Assembly: GCA_964410945.1 (NCBI GenBank)
Contig: CAYPJE010000020.1
Location: 1 to 50,845 of the forward strand
Origin: CAYPJE01 sp964410945
GTDB lineage: Bacteria > Fidelibacterota > Marinisomatia > Marinisomatales > TCS56
Direction: 5' to 3'
DNA: 50,845 nt
Made by a program: the position numbers and the translations under genes. Shown here one piece after another: positions 43,193-50,845 of this stretch. The notes under the pieces are model-generated. The model was not told the DNA's origin and made no database searches. It saw nothing but the letters and a program-made list of their open reading frames with translations. Each line of letters begins with the position of its first letter. Positions within the stretch are counted from its first letter, which is position 1.

Positions 43193-45123
43193 GGCTGAGT
43201 CCAGTGTTCATATATCATCAACATAGCTAATGTATCCAATTCGCAATACTGCAATAATGCAGCAATGATTGCAGCCCGTTCTTGTTGGCTCATTTCCGCA
43301 AACTGCATTTTGGCGTAAGCTGTCATTGCTGCACCTCCTTCTTGGATATCCTCACTATCCAAAAAATGCGCATTCTTGGGTATACCAAGTTCTTCAAATT
43401 GATTGGGAAGTAGCTTGTATGGATTCGTTGGTTCTGCTGCATTTTCATCCCATTGCCAGAGAATTTGACCTTTAAGATTTGAACCAAACTCCAATGGTTG
43501 ACTGTATTTGTCTCGAATATAGCTGCTTGCAGTCATGACCGACGGTAATACATCCTTAATCGAATTTGAACCCTTCATCCGTGGATGGTAGTAGTATTTT
43601 TTAACGAGTAATAATAAGTCTTCCATATTACGTTCACCGCATATCTTCTGATTTCTATTGTATGGATCCTTCCACTCCGTGATTGAGTCAATCCATGCTA
43701 TTAAATCACCCCATCGTTCTTGATCTTCAGCAATCATTTGATCTTGTATTTGCCGTAATACTGTATTCTCATAATGGGAATAGCGCAGAATCGTTCCGTT
43801 GTCACTATCCAGGATGCTTCTAAGAGCCGTAACAAGGTCAAAGTTTGGGAAAGTCCCAGGATTGCAGTTGAGCCACTCAAAATGTTCTATTCGACTATCT
43901 TTATGGAGTGTATGACAGGAAAATTGGAACGCTACTTGTTCATATGGACTATGACCAGAATTAAATGGTATTGCTACTGCAGATGTCTCAAAGTCAATGA
44001 AATGTAACGGGAATGTCCAGCTATCTAACTCTACATAGAGATCTGACAATATTTGTTCCGATTTGTCAGTTCCCAGAGTTTTTACTACCTGCAGTTGCTG
44101 ACGATCATTCAATTGATCTGCTATATCACCATTAGCCCAAGCATCCTCCATATAATATATGCCACGTGCTAGCATCTTGTCGATTTTTGTATAATACAAA
44201 TTCCAAATATCAAAGATATGTGGTTTATCCTGTTCAAAACCATCAAATGCTAACTGCCAGCATTCAGCAAAACCACTCTTTAGACCGCTTCCTGTACTAC
44301 TCCGAAATTCACATTTCTTACAATGTCGTCCAACTACTGGCGCGGGTTGCGTATCCTCATGATAAATCCTTGCATATTCTGCAGCACGCTGGTCAAAATC
44401 CTTTTGCTCTTCCGCTGTTTTCTTGAGTGGATCAATATCCTGACCGGTCATAATCCGGTAGACATGATCAGATACATCTATTTTACTGAGAATACGACCG
44501 CCTAATACTTTATCATCAATATCCTTTGTGACGACAACATCCTTACGACCAAAGTCATCCTTTACAATCCTGAACAGCTGGTTAAGTCCATCAACCGAGG
44601 CAACCTTATTCTTATCGCAAAGCATAAGGCTGGGTTTGACATCCCAATCTGGGTAGGCATTGGTTATTACCCAGGTCTGGAAAGCAACATCATATAAATA
44701 AGGTTGCCAATCTTTACTTAAGTATCCTTTCTTGGTATATAATTCATCAGGACTAGAAAATGACTTGGCCTTCACTTCAATGAGATCGACTTGACTATCA
44801 GTTTTCACTAAGACATCGACACGTATGAAATAATCATCATGTTGGATCGCCGCTTCGTAAATGATGATATTTTCAAGCTCAAGTAAACCATTGGTAATTT
44901 CTAAGGCTTCATCTTTATTCAATGTTTTTACATCGTGCCCGCCGGGGTGGTAGTATTTTGCCAGTTCTCCAACCTGATAACCGCCTTCAGCCAGCGCTTG
45001 TAAAAACTCATCGGCATTATTAGTGTTTTCATATTCATCTTTACCAGTATAATACAATTTTGTGGGACATTGAAGGGCCAATTGAAATCGGCTTTTGGTC
45101 AAATACTTTGGACGATTGTTCAT
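43189..45123 (-). CDS. DUF2779 protein: Cas4-like nuclease fused to DEDD-type exonuclease-like domain
   Basis: The 644-residue protein begins with a Cas4/RecB-type nuclease. Cys19 in 'CPTKLYY' plus C268, C271 and C288 would ligate an iron-sulfur cluster, and D103 with E116-V-K118 form the PD-(D/E)XK site. After this, 'FPLHFIDFETSAVAIP' (D377, E379) opens an RNase-H-like region with 'YSHYENTVLRQI' and a final Asp in 'CELDTLAML' (~633), the DEDD exonuclease pattern. This is the DUF2779 family. GGGGAG lies five bases before the ATG. Together it suggests a DNA end-processing enzyme acting with the AAA+ ATPase (120 nt upstream) and the PDDEXK_4 nuclease. Confidence 0.82.
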   Translation of the reverse strand: MNNRPKYLTKSRFQLALQCPTKLYYTGKDEYENTNNADEFLQALAEGGYQVGELAKYYHPGGHDVKTLNKDEALEITNGLLELENIIIYEAAIQHDDYFIRVDVLVKTDSQVDLIEVKAKSFSSPDELYTKKGYLSKDWQPYLYDVAFQTWVITNAYPDWDVKPSLMLCDKNKVASVDGLNQLFRIVKDDFGRKDVVVTKDIDDKVLGGRILSKIDVSDHVYRIMTGQDIDPLKKTAEEQKDFDQRAAEYARIYHEDTQPAPVVGRHCKKCEFRSSTGSGLKSGFAECWQLAFDGFEQDKPHIFDIWNLYYTKIDKMLARGIYYMEDAWANGDIADQLNDRQQLQVVKTLGTDKSEQILSDLYVELDSWTFPLHFIDFETSAVAIPFNSGHSPYEQVAFQFSCHTLHKDSRIEHFEWLNCNPGTFPNFDLVTALRSILDSDNGTILRYSHYENTVLRQIQDQMIAEDQERWGDLIAWIDSITEWKDPYNRNQKICGERNMEDLLLLVKKYYYHPRMKGSNSIKDVLPSVMTASSYIRDKYSQPLEFGSNLKGQILWQWDENAAEPTNPYKLLPNQFEELGIPKNAHFLDSEDIQEGGAAMTAYAKMQFAEMSQQERAAIIAALLQYCELDTLAMLMIYEHWTQP

Positions 45124-45243
45124 GATAACTCCCCGCTCCTATGGAAAAGTGATCGTTTGTGCCATTAATCTACAAATGTATTTGATTCTAAACCACCTAT
45201 AACATTTTTAGCGTTTTTGCTCACAACTCATATAAACAAATAT

Positions 45244-47196
45244 TCAACTAACTGCGGGCTGAATAAAACCGAAACTCTTTCTGGTGGAATCAAATGTAGA
45301 CGACACCTCCAATTGACAGTACTTTTCTATATCAACTTCCAATAACAACCTACCTTTGGTTGGTCGTGTTGCAGCTTCTGTGGCTGCATTTTTAACTATG
45401 ATTTGAATCTGTCCCCCGGTTAATTGATACTCATTTGCCAGTTTACTGATATTAATCTTTTCGGCGCCGGGAATGGTATCGGGCAGATGAAGCCTCCATA
45501 GGGCTTTACGTTCGCTTATCCCGGGTAACGGGAACTCCAGTTTAAGATGAAACCTTCGACTGAAAGCCTGATCCAAATTAGACTGCAGGTTGGTGGTAGC
45601 AATCAAGATTCCACGCAACTGTTCGAAAGCCTCAAGAAACAGATTCTGTAGTGCGTTATACATTACATCAACTGCATCATCTGTAACATCCAATCTCCTG
45701 GTGAGAAATTGATCTGCTTCATTTAGGAGTAAAATTGGTGGATTGCTTGCCCTCCTCACAACTTTTTCATATGTAGTAAATAACCGTTTTACATTCTTTT
45801 CACTGTCTCCAACCCACTTAGAATGGATTCTGCTAATATCAGTTATCAGTAACTTCTTTCCCAGTAGGTTTGCAATCGCACCGGCCGCAAATGTTTTTCC
45901 AGTTCCTGGGAGCCCATGAAATAGCATAAGCAGTCCCGGTTCAATTTTCTTTTTGTATCCACTTGGTAAATACATCCGTAGATCAAATAATCCCCAATCT
46001 CTAAGAATCTGATCGGTGTTGTTATTATACTGACTGATTCCCGTCTGGATTGTCCTTTTCAATTCTGAATGTAGAATGAGATCTTTAAATGTTTGCTGTG
46101 GAGTCAATAAAGTGAAAATATCATTTCCTTTGAGTATCTGGTTCATTCTTTCATCGTCATTCAGCGGTGTCTTAAGAATAATTCGACGGGTAACATCCGG
46201 CGAGACACGGATATCACTCCCTGAGGTGCGGAAGAAAACATTGTCAGTGATCTCTACCAGTCCATTTTCAACTAATTTTGATTCAGCTGACAGATATTCA
46301 CGGTTTTGGTACATTTCATGGTTATTTGAACTAATTAGCTTTATTACCTCATCAGTATCAGTATTATCTCCATCCATATCGCACTTCACCAAATACATCA
46401 GAATTACTTGCTCTCTATCATCCAAATTGTATTCATCACAAAGATCAATAAATGGAAAAACCTCATCAGTTAATTTCATTTTAGTATCAATCTTGGCTTT
46501 ATACTCAAATGCTTTCAGATATTCATTCGCTTGTAATTCATGCATCTCTGCACCTAACTGTCTATCATGAAAACCCCAACTACTAAATTCATAGAGCATG
46601 TTGACATAGGAAAACCAATCTGACAGATATTCCTTATTATCCGTGTATGGTTCCCGCGTAGCCATTATTTCATTCAGTTTTTCATTAAGCAATAACTTGC
46701 TGAATGACCGATGCACGCAAATGTCATTCTCTAGTAGAGAATATTTAGCAACTTCTATTGGCGAATCGTCATTGTATACAATCTTGATCTGCTTATGATT
46801 GATTATCCTTTTTACAGTATAGAATACATTCTGTTTAATAAGCTTGATTACAATGTCAAGACCTGATATGATTTCGAAGGATTTCCCAAATACAGTCTTT
46901 AATAATTCAAGTGAGTCAATATTACATTCCCGCTCCTTAATATATTTATACCAAGCAACAGCTATGATGCATAACTCATCATGGTTGAACTTATAATCAG
47001 AGAATAAGCCTACTGACTTCAATTTGCTAGAGATTGAATCAACTTCACTATCAATCTTGGATATTGAAAAAGTTGTTTGTTCGAAGATCTCAGCATCAGG
47101 ATTATTAGAGTTTTTGGTCGTGTCGTCTTCCTCATTTCGGACTACAAACAAACACCCGAGATCAAGTAATAATTGTGATGGTGTAGAAGTATTCAA
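45244..47196 (-). CDS. AAA+ ATPase, central component of candidate defence cluster
   Basis: The start is a TTG with GGGAG six bases before it, giving 650 residues. The first ~400 residues are helical, acidic and not recognised. The AAA+ module has Walker A 'GLPGTGKT' (428-435), Walker B 'PILLLNEAD' (N492-E493, Asn in place of the usual Asp), sensor 1 'IATTN', arginine-finger region 'AFSRRFHLKLEFPLP' and sensor-2 region 'TGGQIQIIVKNAA'. This resembles classic-clade AAA+ remodelers (FtsH/Cdc48-like), without a protease domain. A palindromic operator lies 34 nt upstream of the start. In the cluster it could drive DNA or protein remodelling for the two nucleases downstream (inference). Confidence 0.82.
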   Translation of the reverse strand: MNTSTPSQLLLDLGCLFVVRNEEDDTTKNSNNPDAEIFEQTTFSISKIDSEVDSISSKLKSVGLFSDYKFNHDELCIIAVAWYKYIKERECNIDSLELLKTVFGKSFEIISGLDIVIKLIKQNVFYTVKRIINHKQIKIVYNDDSPIEVAKYSLLENDICVHRSFSKLLLNEKLNEIMATREPYTDNKEYLSDWFSYVNMLYEFSSWGFHDRQLGAEMHELQANEYLKAFEYKAKIDTKMKLTDEVFPFIDLCDEYNLDDREQVILMYLVKCDMDGDNTDTDEVIKLISSNNHEMYQNREYLSAESKLVENGLVEITDNVFFRTSGSDIRVSPDVTRRIILKTPLNDDERMNQILKGNDIFTLLTPQQTFKDLILHSELKRTIQTGISQYNNNTDQILRDWGLFDLRMYLPSGYKKKIEPGLLMLFHGLPGTGKTFAAGAIANLLGKKLLITDISRIHSKWVGDSEKNVKRLFTTYEKVVRRASNPPILLLNEADQFLTRRLDVTDDAVDVMYNALQNLFLEAFEQLRGILIATTNLQSNLDQAFSRRFHLKLEFPLPGISERKALWRLHLPDTIPGAEKINISKLANEYQLTGGQIQIIVKNAATEAATRPTKGRLLLEVDIEKYCQLEVSSTFDSTRKSFGFIQPAVS

Positions 47197-47229
47197 TAAT
47201 AACTCCCTTTTCTTAGAAGTTACTATCTT

Positions 47230-47252
47230 AATACGTCATAATATGACGTATT
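47230..47252. promoter_or_regulatory. Perfect palindromic operator before the AAA+ gene
   Basis: AATACGTCAT and ATGACGTATT form a perfect 10-bp inverted repeat with a three-base spacer. The 14-mer TTAATACGTCATAA (47228-47241) recurs exactly in front of the WYL regulator gene (48932-48945). WYL regulators of defence systems such as CapW and BrxR bind inverted repeats of this kind in their own operons. Confidence 0.75.
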
Positions 47253-47255
47253 GAT

Positions 47256-47942
47256 TTATTTATGTGTTGAGATTATCTCTCGATATGCGTCAATGAGACT
47301 ATAATGCAGAAATCGTGCAGGAAAGCGGGCATTGGGGTGCCAATAGTTAATAATAACCTGATTATTGCTATTTCTGCCCCAATATATTCCTCTCGTTGTC
47401 CTGTTATCCGTACAATTCTCACCATATAGGACCTTATAGTAAACATCTGTACCGCACAGTATGATCAGCATCGTTTCATCAGCATATAATTCAAGTTGGT
47501 TCTTCAATAACGTGAAGTCGCGCGACTCGTTATCGCGTAGTTTCAATAATAATTGCTTCTGATCAGTCGAACTCCCACCTGATGCCTTGCTGACATTGAT
47601 CGCACATATCTTATGTAATTCATCGCGCCAATTCTCAAAACGATCTATATCCTCCCAATCGATGTCCTTTAGATCGGGTTCAGTCAACCCTTTTGCCCAT
47701 CGCGCTATGTTTTTCCATGTATGTGCAATTTTGTTGTCTGGGTAATCAGCTGGATTGGACAGTAACTCCCGCAAGTCACCGCTGAAATCATTAGCCTCCT
47801 TCAGCACAAAAACTATTTTGGGGTTAGTTGTTTCCCAGACTGGAGGATTAACAATCCCATCACGAACTGGATTTTCAATATACTTCTTACAATTTTCGTA
47901 CAATAGATCTTCTCGTGTAATGAGTTCATTAATACTGCTCAA
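47256..47942 (-). CDS. Uncharacterised 228-residue protein, possibly UDG-fold-like
   Basis: The start is a TTG preceded by GGAGGG at five bases, and it overlaps the WYL gene by 14 bases, so the two form one transcript. The sequence has 'PKIVFVLKEANDFSGDLRELL', a helical middle with many Trp/Asp, 'TMLIILCGTDVYYKVLYG' and 'VIINYWHPNARFPARFLHYSLID'. An N-terminal 'fVLKEaN', a central hydrophobic strand ending in a polar loop, and a late 'HPN' are reminiscent of uracil-DNA-glycosylase-superfamily folds. The match is loose and no catalytic Asp can be assigned. I do not assign a function. Confidence 0.6.
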   Translation of the reverse strand: MSSINELITREDLLYENCKKYIENPVRDGIVNPPVWETTNPKIVFVLKEANDFSGDLRELLSNPADYPDNKIAHTWKNIARWAKGLTEPDLKDIDWEDIDRFENWRDELHKICAINVSKASGGSSTDQKQLLLKLRDNESRDFTLLKNQLELYADETMLIILCGTDVYYKVLYGENCTDNRTTRGIYWGRNSNNQVIINYWHPNARFPARFLHYSLIDAYREIISTHK

Positions 47943-48915
47943 CGATACCCTCCGCTGCTGATTTGATTGATCTGATCAGTTCAATGGGTTTTAAGACTTT
48001 AACATAAATATGCCAGCTCATAATCCAGGAAATCAATTCCGGCGACAGGGCTACCTTCATAGTTAGAATGAAATTCTGATCATCATCAAACACGACGGAT
48101 TGTGAATCGTGCCACTTGCGACCTTCAATATAACTGGTGACTTCACGAGAAAACCTTAATACCACTTTCCGTCGCTCTCCTGGGAATAACCCAAATCTTC
48201 CCTTCCAGAATTCCTGAGAATTGAAATGAATGTCCTTGACGAACTTCTTCTCTTTTATCTCCAATTCCCTAATCCGTTGAACCGATAACAGGATGAACCG
48301 CCTATAAAATCTCATCAATGCTATGATATATAAGCCGCCATTATAGTAAACCAGTTTTTCAGGTTCGATATCATATGACTTGGGCTTTGTTGAATCCAGC
48401 CCAGAATAGATTATGCGGCAAATATTCTGGTTTGTAGTCGCATTTACTAGACTATCAATTATCTGACTATAAGGTGAATAATCAAACTCGCCAGCTGAAT
48501 AATTCTCAAACAAGCCTTGAGCAAATTTGTGGTTCATTTCAAGGAAAACATTATCTGGAACAAGTTGGTCAATCTTCTTTATTAAAGTCTGTATTTCGGA
48601 GTCAAATTGCGTATTGTGAAATACTTTAAGATTAGAGCGAAGTACATAGGCCGCAAGATATTCATTCTTAGTGACCGGTTGAGGTATAAATGATCTAAAC
48701 CTTGATTCAAGAAACCAAACATTCTCATTAGCCGAAAGCTTGTTGCACACTAATGGTACACCTGCATCTGTTAGTGTCAATAAATCCCGCTGTACTGTTC
48801 TAATTGAAATCTGATAATCGAATCGCTCTCGCAACTGCTTTGTTGTTACTTTCCTGCCAGTACTAAGTATTTGAAGAATACGAATTAATCGTAATATCTG
48901 AGATTGGTTATTCAT
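47929..48915 (-). CDS. WYL-domain transcriptional regulator (HTH-WYL-WCX)
   Basis: The ATG at 48915 is preferred to the TTG one codon earlier; the product is 328 residues. The N-terminal winged helix (~1-60) reads 'ILRLIRILQILSTGRKVTTKQLRERFDYQISIRTVQRDLLTLTDAG'. The WYL domain is centred on 'PEKLVYYNGGLYIIALMRFYRRFILLSVQRIREL' (~182-216), and a WCX-like C-terminus ends 'SWIMSWHIYVKVLKP'. The layout is that of CapW/BrxR-type regulators, which repress phage-defence operons until a ligand or DNA-damage signal appears. A partly degenerate copy of the operator found before the AAA+ gene lies 17 bp upstream of this start, consistent with autoregulation. Confidence 0.88.
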   Translation of the reverse strand: MNNQSQILRLIRILQILSTGRKVTTKQLRERFDYQISIRTVQRDLLTLTDAGVPLVCNKLSANENVWFLESRFRSFIPQPVTKNEYLAAYVLRSNLKVFHNTQFDSEIQTLIKKIDQLVPDNVFLEMNHKFAQGLFENYSAGEFDYSPYSQIIDSLVNATTNQNICRIIYSGLDSTKPKSYDIEPEKLVYYNGGLYIIALMRFYRRFILLSVQRIRELEIKEKKFVKDIHFNSQEFWKGRFGLFPGERRKVVLRFSREVTSYIEGRKWHDSQSVVFDDDQNFILTMKVALSPELISWIMSWHIYVKVLKPIELIRSIKSAAEGIVEQY

Positions 48916-48931
48916 CAACTAAATTTACATA

Positions 48932-48952
48932 TTAATACGTCATAAATTGTCG
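48932..48952. promoter_or_regulatory. WYL-gene operator sharing a 14-mer with the AAA+ promoter
   Basis: TTAATACGTCATAA is identical to 47228-47241; the right half (ATTGTCGC) is a degenerate version of the ATGACGTATT arm. The site sits immediately upstream of the WYL regulator and also ahead of the divergent gene at 49109, so it may control both. Confidence 0.65.
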
Positions 48953-49108
48953 CTTAAGTCTTTTGTTATACTATACTGAATAGTTCAATCCAACTACAAT
49001 TCTAAATCTAAGCATACTCAAAATTTAGGAATCATTTCATTGGACTATATCTTGAGACTGATAAAGAGTACGAATATATTGACTATGTATAATCTAATAG
49101 GAGCGGGC

Positions 49109-49567
49109 ATGTTTCATGAACATTATCTTAAAGAAAGTTTCTTTCCCCTTGCTGCCAAGTATCAAATCATGGTCAGATTACTGCCCGAATATCCTAACAC
49201 TGATGGGGCCATTGATGGATTGCTCACTTTTTTCTGGAAATTTGATGCCCCTGGCGTCGAATTTGGCATTGACACCGAAGAGGTTATTACTCATTATTGG
49301 GAACTAGTAAATTATGTTGATGAAGCGGAGCTAGGGATGGAGGTGTATGCATTGGATCCAGAGACTGGAACTGTTAAAGCTCCAGATGACAAGAAATTTG
49401 GGTTCGCTTGGATTGGCGAATTTGAAACAAACACATTTCTTACAGTTGATTCTAGTACTTTCTTTGAATATTTGGAATTATTACTAGAGGCATACCCTGA
49501 CGATGAGGAATTCAATTTAGATAATCTACGTAATACTCGTGTCATCAAGGACTTTATAAAAAGTTAA
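49109..49567 (+). CDS. Small acidic protein of unknown function, divergent from WYL gene
   Basis: AGGAG five bases before the ATG at 49109 decides this start (152 residues); the frame is open from a TTG at 49040. The product is acidic and rich in Phe/Glu/Asp, with a hydrophobic 'KFGFAWIGEFETNTFLTVDSSTFFEYLELLLEAYPDDEEF' near the C-terminus that recalls SMI1/KNR4-like immunity proteins only in general character. No signal peptide or membrane helix is present. It is transcribed away from the WYL gene, probably under the same operator region. I do not recognise the family. Confidence 0.55.
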   Translation: MFHEHYLKESFFPLAAKYQIMVRLLPEYPNTDGAIDGLLTFFWKFDAPGVEFGIDTEEVITHYWELVNYVDEAELGMEVYALDPETGTVKAPDDKKFGFAWIGEFETNTFLTVDSSTFFEYLELLLEAYPDDEEFNLDNLRNTRVIKDFIKS

Positions 49568-49702
49568 CAATCCAACGATTTGTAATATATAATCTAAATA
49601 TCTATTCCATAATTGAGAGCATTTATATGTCAATTTTTAATGGGCTAAGAATTAGAGAAACATCATATTGCCAGCAACGGAGAGGAGAATTTGATATTTA
49701 TA

Positions 49703-50581
49703 TTAACCGTTAATCTCTTCAGCAAAATTATATCCATCTAAGTATCTTTGATCTTGATGCTGCGGCGACAAGCAATTTAAATAATCATCAAATCCTACCA
49801 ACCACATGTCTTTCTCTTCCTTATTTCCAGAATATGCAATTGCATTTTGTTGTGAATTACGAATCTCAATGGAACAAAGAATTTCTCCAACAGTAGATTT
49901 CCTATAATCACAAGAAATGGCATCAACCCCGTCATCATTAATATGTAGAATGTGCTGACCTAAAACCTCTATTTTGTTTATCTGGTGCAACAAATACCGA
50001 TAGAAAGATAATTGAAGTTCATACAAGTTGAATTTGCTATCCTTAATTTTTCTAGTAGCACGTGTTATACCATAGTTTCTTCCTCTGGAATCAATCCTTT
50101 TGGCTGTCTTCCAATCAAAAAGATAGCACCCATCCTTCTCTTCATTGTAGATAAGTAAATCGATTGTACCGGCAATTTCATGTTCATCGCTGTAAACAAC
50201 TACCTCCGAGAAATATTCATTTCCAAAGACGGCCTTTTCTCGATCATACCACTCTATACCGTTTTTAGCGTATTTGAGAATGGGCTTAGTACCGGATTTT
50301 ATGTACCGCTCAATTTCCCGATGAATCCTAGATGCTTTGTCCCTCTGCTCATCCCATTGCTGTTGGATCTGCTCAGGCGTTAGATGGGCATATTTAGTGG
50401 TATTATTAGCAAGCCATTTTGATACTAATTCCTTATTGAACGGTTTAAATTGTTTATCTATTAATTCGGTTACGCTTAAATCAAATATTCTATCTGAATG
50501 GGCGAAATATATATGGCTGTCTTCATCCAGATGTATTCCTGAATTCAGAAGTTTCTCAAGATTTAATCTGGTTTCTTTCAC
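49703..50581 (-). CDS. RecB/Cas4-like PD-(D/E)XK nuclease
   Basis: The 292-residue frame starts at a GTG, with a stop six codons upstream and no ATG nearby; the ribosome site is weak. Motifs are in the RecB-nuclease order: 'ASRIHREIERYI' (His87), Glu126 in 'FSEVVVYS', Asp141 in 'GTIDLL', D156-W-K158 in 'LFDWKT', and the helix 'YELQLSFYRYLL' with the Gln-x-x-x-Tyr motif. These are all the residues expected of an active nuclease. No Fe-S cysteine set is present, unlike in the DUF2779 protein. It may be phage-derived or part of the island's defence gene set; the truncated gene upstream is 42 nt away and probably co-transcribed. Confidence 0.82.
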   Translation of the reverse strand: MKETRLNLEKLLNSGIHLDEDSHIYFAHSDRIFDLSVTELIDKQFKPFNKELVSKWLANNTTKYAHLTPEQIQQQWDEQRDKASRIHREIERYIKSGTKPILKYAKNGIEWYDREKAVFGNEYFSEVVVYSDEHEIAGTIDLLIYNEEKDGCYLFDWKTAKRIDSRGRNYGITRATRKIKDSKFNLYELQLSFYRYLLHQINKIEVLGQHILHINDDGVDAISCDYRKSTVGEILCSIEIRNSQQNAIAYSGNKEEKDMWLVGFDDYLNCLSPQHQDQRYLDGYNFAEEING

Positions 50582-50623
50582 TATGAGTTTTGACCGGTTA
50601 TTGTGGTGATCATCATTAGATAA

Positions 50624-50845
50624 CTAATTCATCGCAATTACTAAACCCTGCAACGCCGTCATATCCTCTATGGTTTGTTGCTCATCAAGAAATCTTAGTA
50701 CATAATCATTGAGCATATCTGGTTGCTCTGTTTCAAACATAGTTGGCGGGTATGGTATTCGAGGGATCAAATCTATTGTTGTCTTCTTCATCAATCTATA
50801 AGATGTGCTGTTTAGTTTGAGAAAATCACGGTGGTGCTTTCTTAG
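50624..50845 (-). CDS. C-terminal fragment of an unidentified protein (start off window)
   Basis: The minus-strand frame is open from the right edge to TAG at 50624-50626, covering 73 residues. The visible part contains 'IDLIPRIPYPPTMFETEQPDML' and a helical acidic tail 'FLDEQQTIEDMTALQG'. No motif allows a family call. Its stop lies 42 nt before the nuclease gene, so both are probably in one operon. A start inside the window at an internal ATG would leave only about 55 residues and is less likely. Confidence 0.5.
   Translation of the reverse strand, partial: LRKHHRDFLKLNSTSYRLMKKTTIDLIPRIPYPPTMFETEQPDMLNDYVLRFLDEQQTIEDMTALQGLVIAMN

Noticed and set aside
46076..46570. 164-codon plus-strand frame within the AAA+ gene
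   Set aside because: The Ser/Phe-rich translation is typical of antisense to an acidic helical protein; there is no ribosome site.
49627..49713. 28-codon plus-strand frame beginning 'MSIFNGLRIRE'
   Set aside because: A weak GAGAG precedes it, but it is too short and lacks a recognisable motif; it may be a gene remnant.
1..50845. CRISPR array, tRNA or rRNA genes
   Set aside because: No regularly spaced repeats, cloverleaf-like segments or rRNA signatures were recognised on reading; short tRNAs could still be missed without a covariance search.

Overview
The window looks like chromosomal DNA of a Gram-negative bacterium of the FCB superphylum, plausibly Marinimicrobia- or Calditrichota-like. 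The evidence is a set of secreted proteins ending in the 'NYPNPFN…GIYFY…KKMILIK' (Por/type IX secretion) C-terminal domain, PorV/UPF0164-like barrels, a TonB receptor with a carboxypeptidase-regulatory N-domain, CsgG/PEGA proteins and dockerin-like modules. This is read from motifs only; no rRNA or tRNA gene was seen.

Left part, 1-28.7 kb, roughly balanced base composition. A giant LamG protein running off the left edge (1-4066) and an S74 intramolecular-chaperone protein (4113-5597) are both on the minus strand. Next come fourteen minus-strand genes (23812 down to 6011) separated by 43 nt or less, or overlapping, so very likely one transcript. In order of transcription they are: TonB receptor, large secreted protein, PorV-like barrel, TRAP large-permease-like transporter, 48-aa membrane microprotein, M14 amidohydrolase, DUF6305-like protein, gamma-glutamyltransferase, C45/C69-type Ntn hydrolase, second M14 amidohydrolase, diaminopentanoate-dehydrogenase-like NAD(P) enzyme, and PgsB, PgsC and PgsW of poly-gamma-glutamate synthesis. 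The operon links cytoplasmic polymer synthesis with extracytoplasmic gamma-amide hydrolysis and transport. Upstream lie a secreted propeller protein (minus) and a divergent histidine kinase/sigma-54 regulator pair (25786-28663).

Middle, 28.7-41 kb, clearly AT-richer. It holds a barrel protein with an Asp/Gly-rich insertion and a hipBA toxin-antitoxin locus. hipA carries a one-base frameshift, the locus has a run of CCGTACGG operators, and a diverged 74-bp direct repeat with HTH-gene remnants brackets it. Then comes a three-gene overlapping surface operon: a CsgG/PEGA protein, a cohesin-like lipoprotein, and a 1.9-kilo-residue beta-helix/FG-GAP/dockerin/sorting-domain protein.

Right part, 41-50.8 kb, looks like an integrated accessory or defence island. 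A tyrosine recombinase is followed by a minus-strand cluster: WYL regulator, uncharacterised 228-aa protein, AAA+ ATPase, Cas4-like nuclease fused to a DEDD-like exonuclease (DUF2779), and a PD-(D/E)XK_4 nuclease. A second RecB/Cas4-like nuclease and a truncated gene follow. A 14-bp sequence shared between the WYL promoter and the AAA+ promoter suggests one regulon. This cluster and the pgs-centred operon are the two best candidates for an undescribed system.
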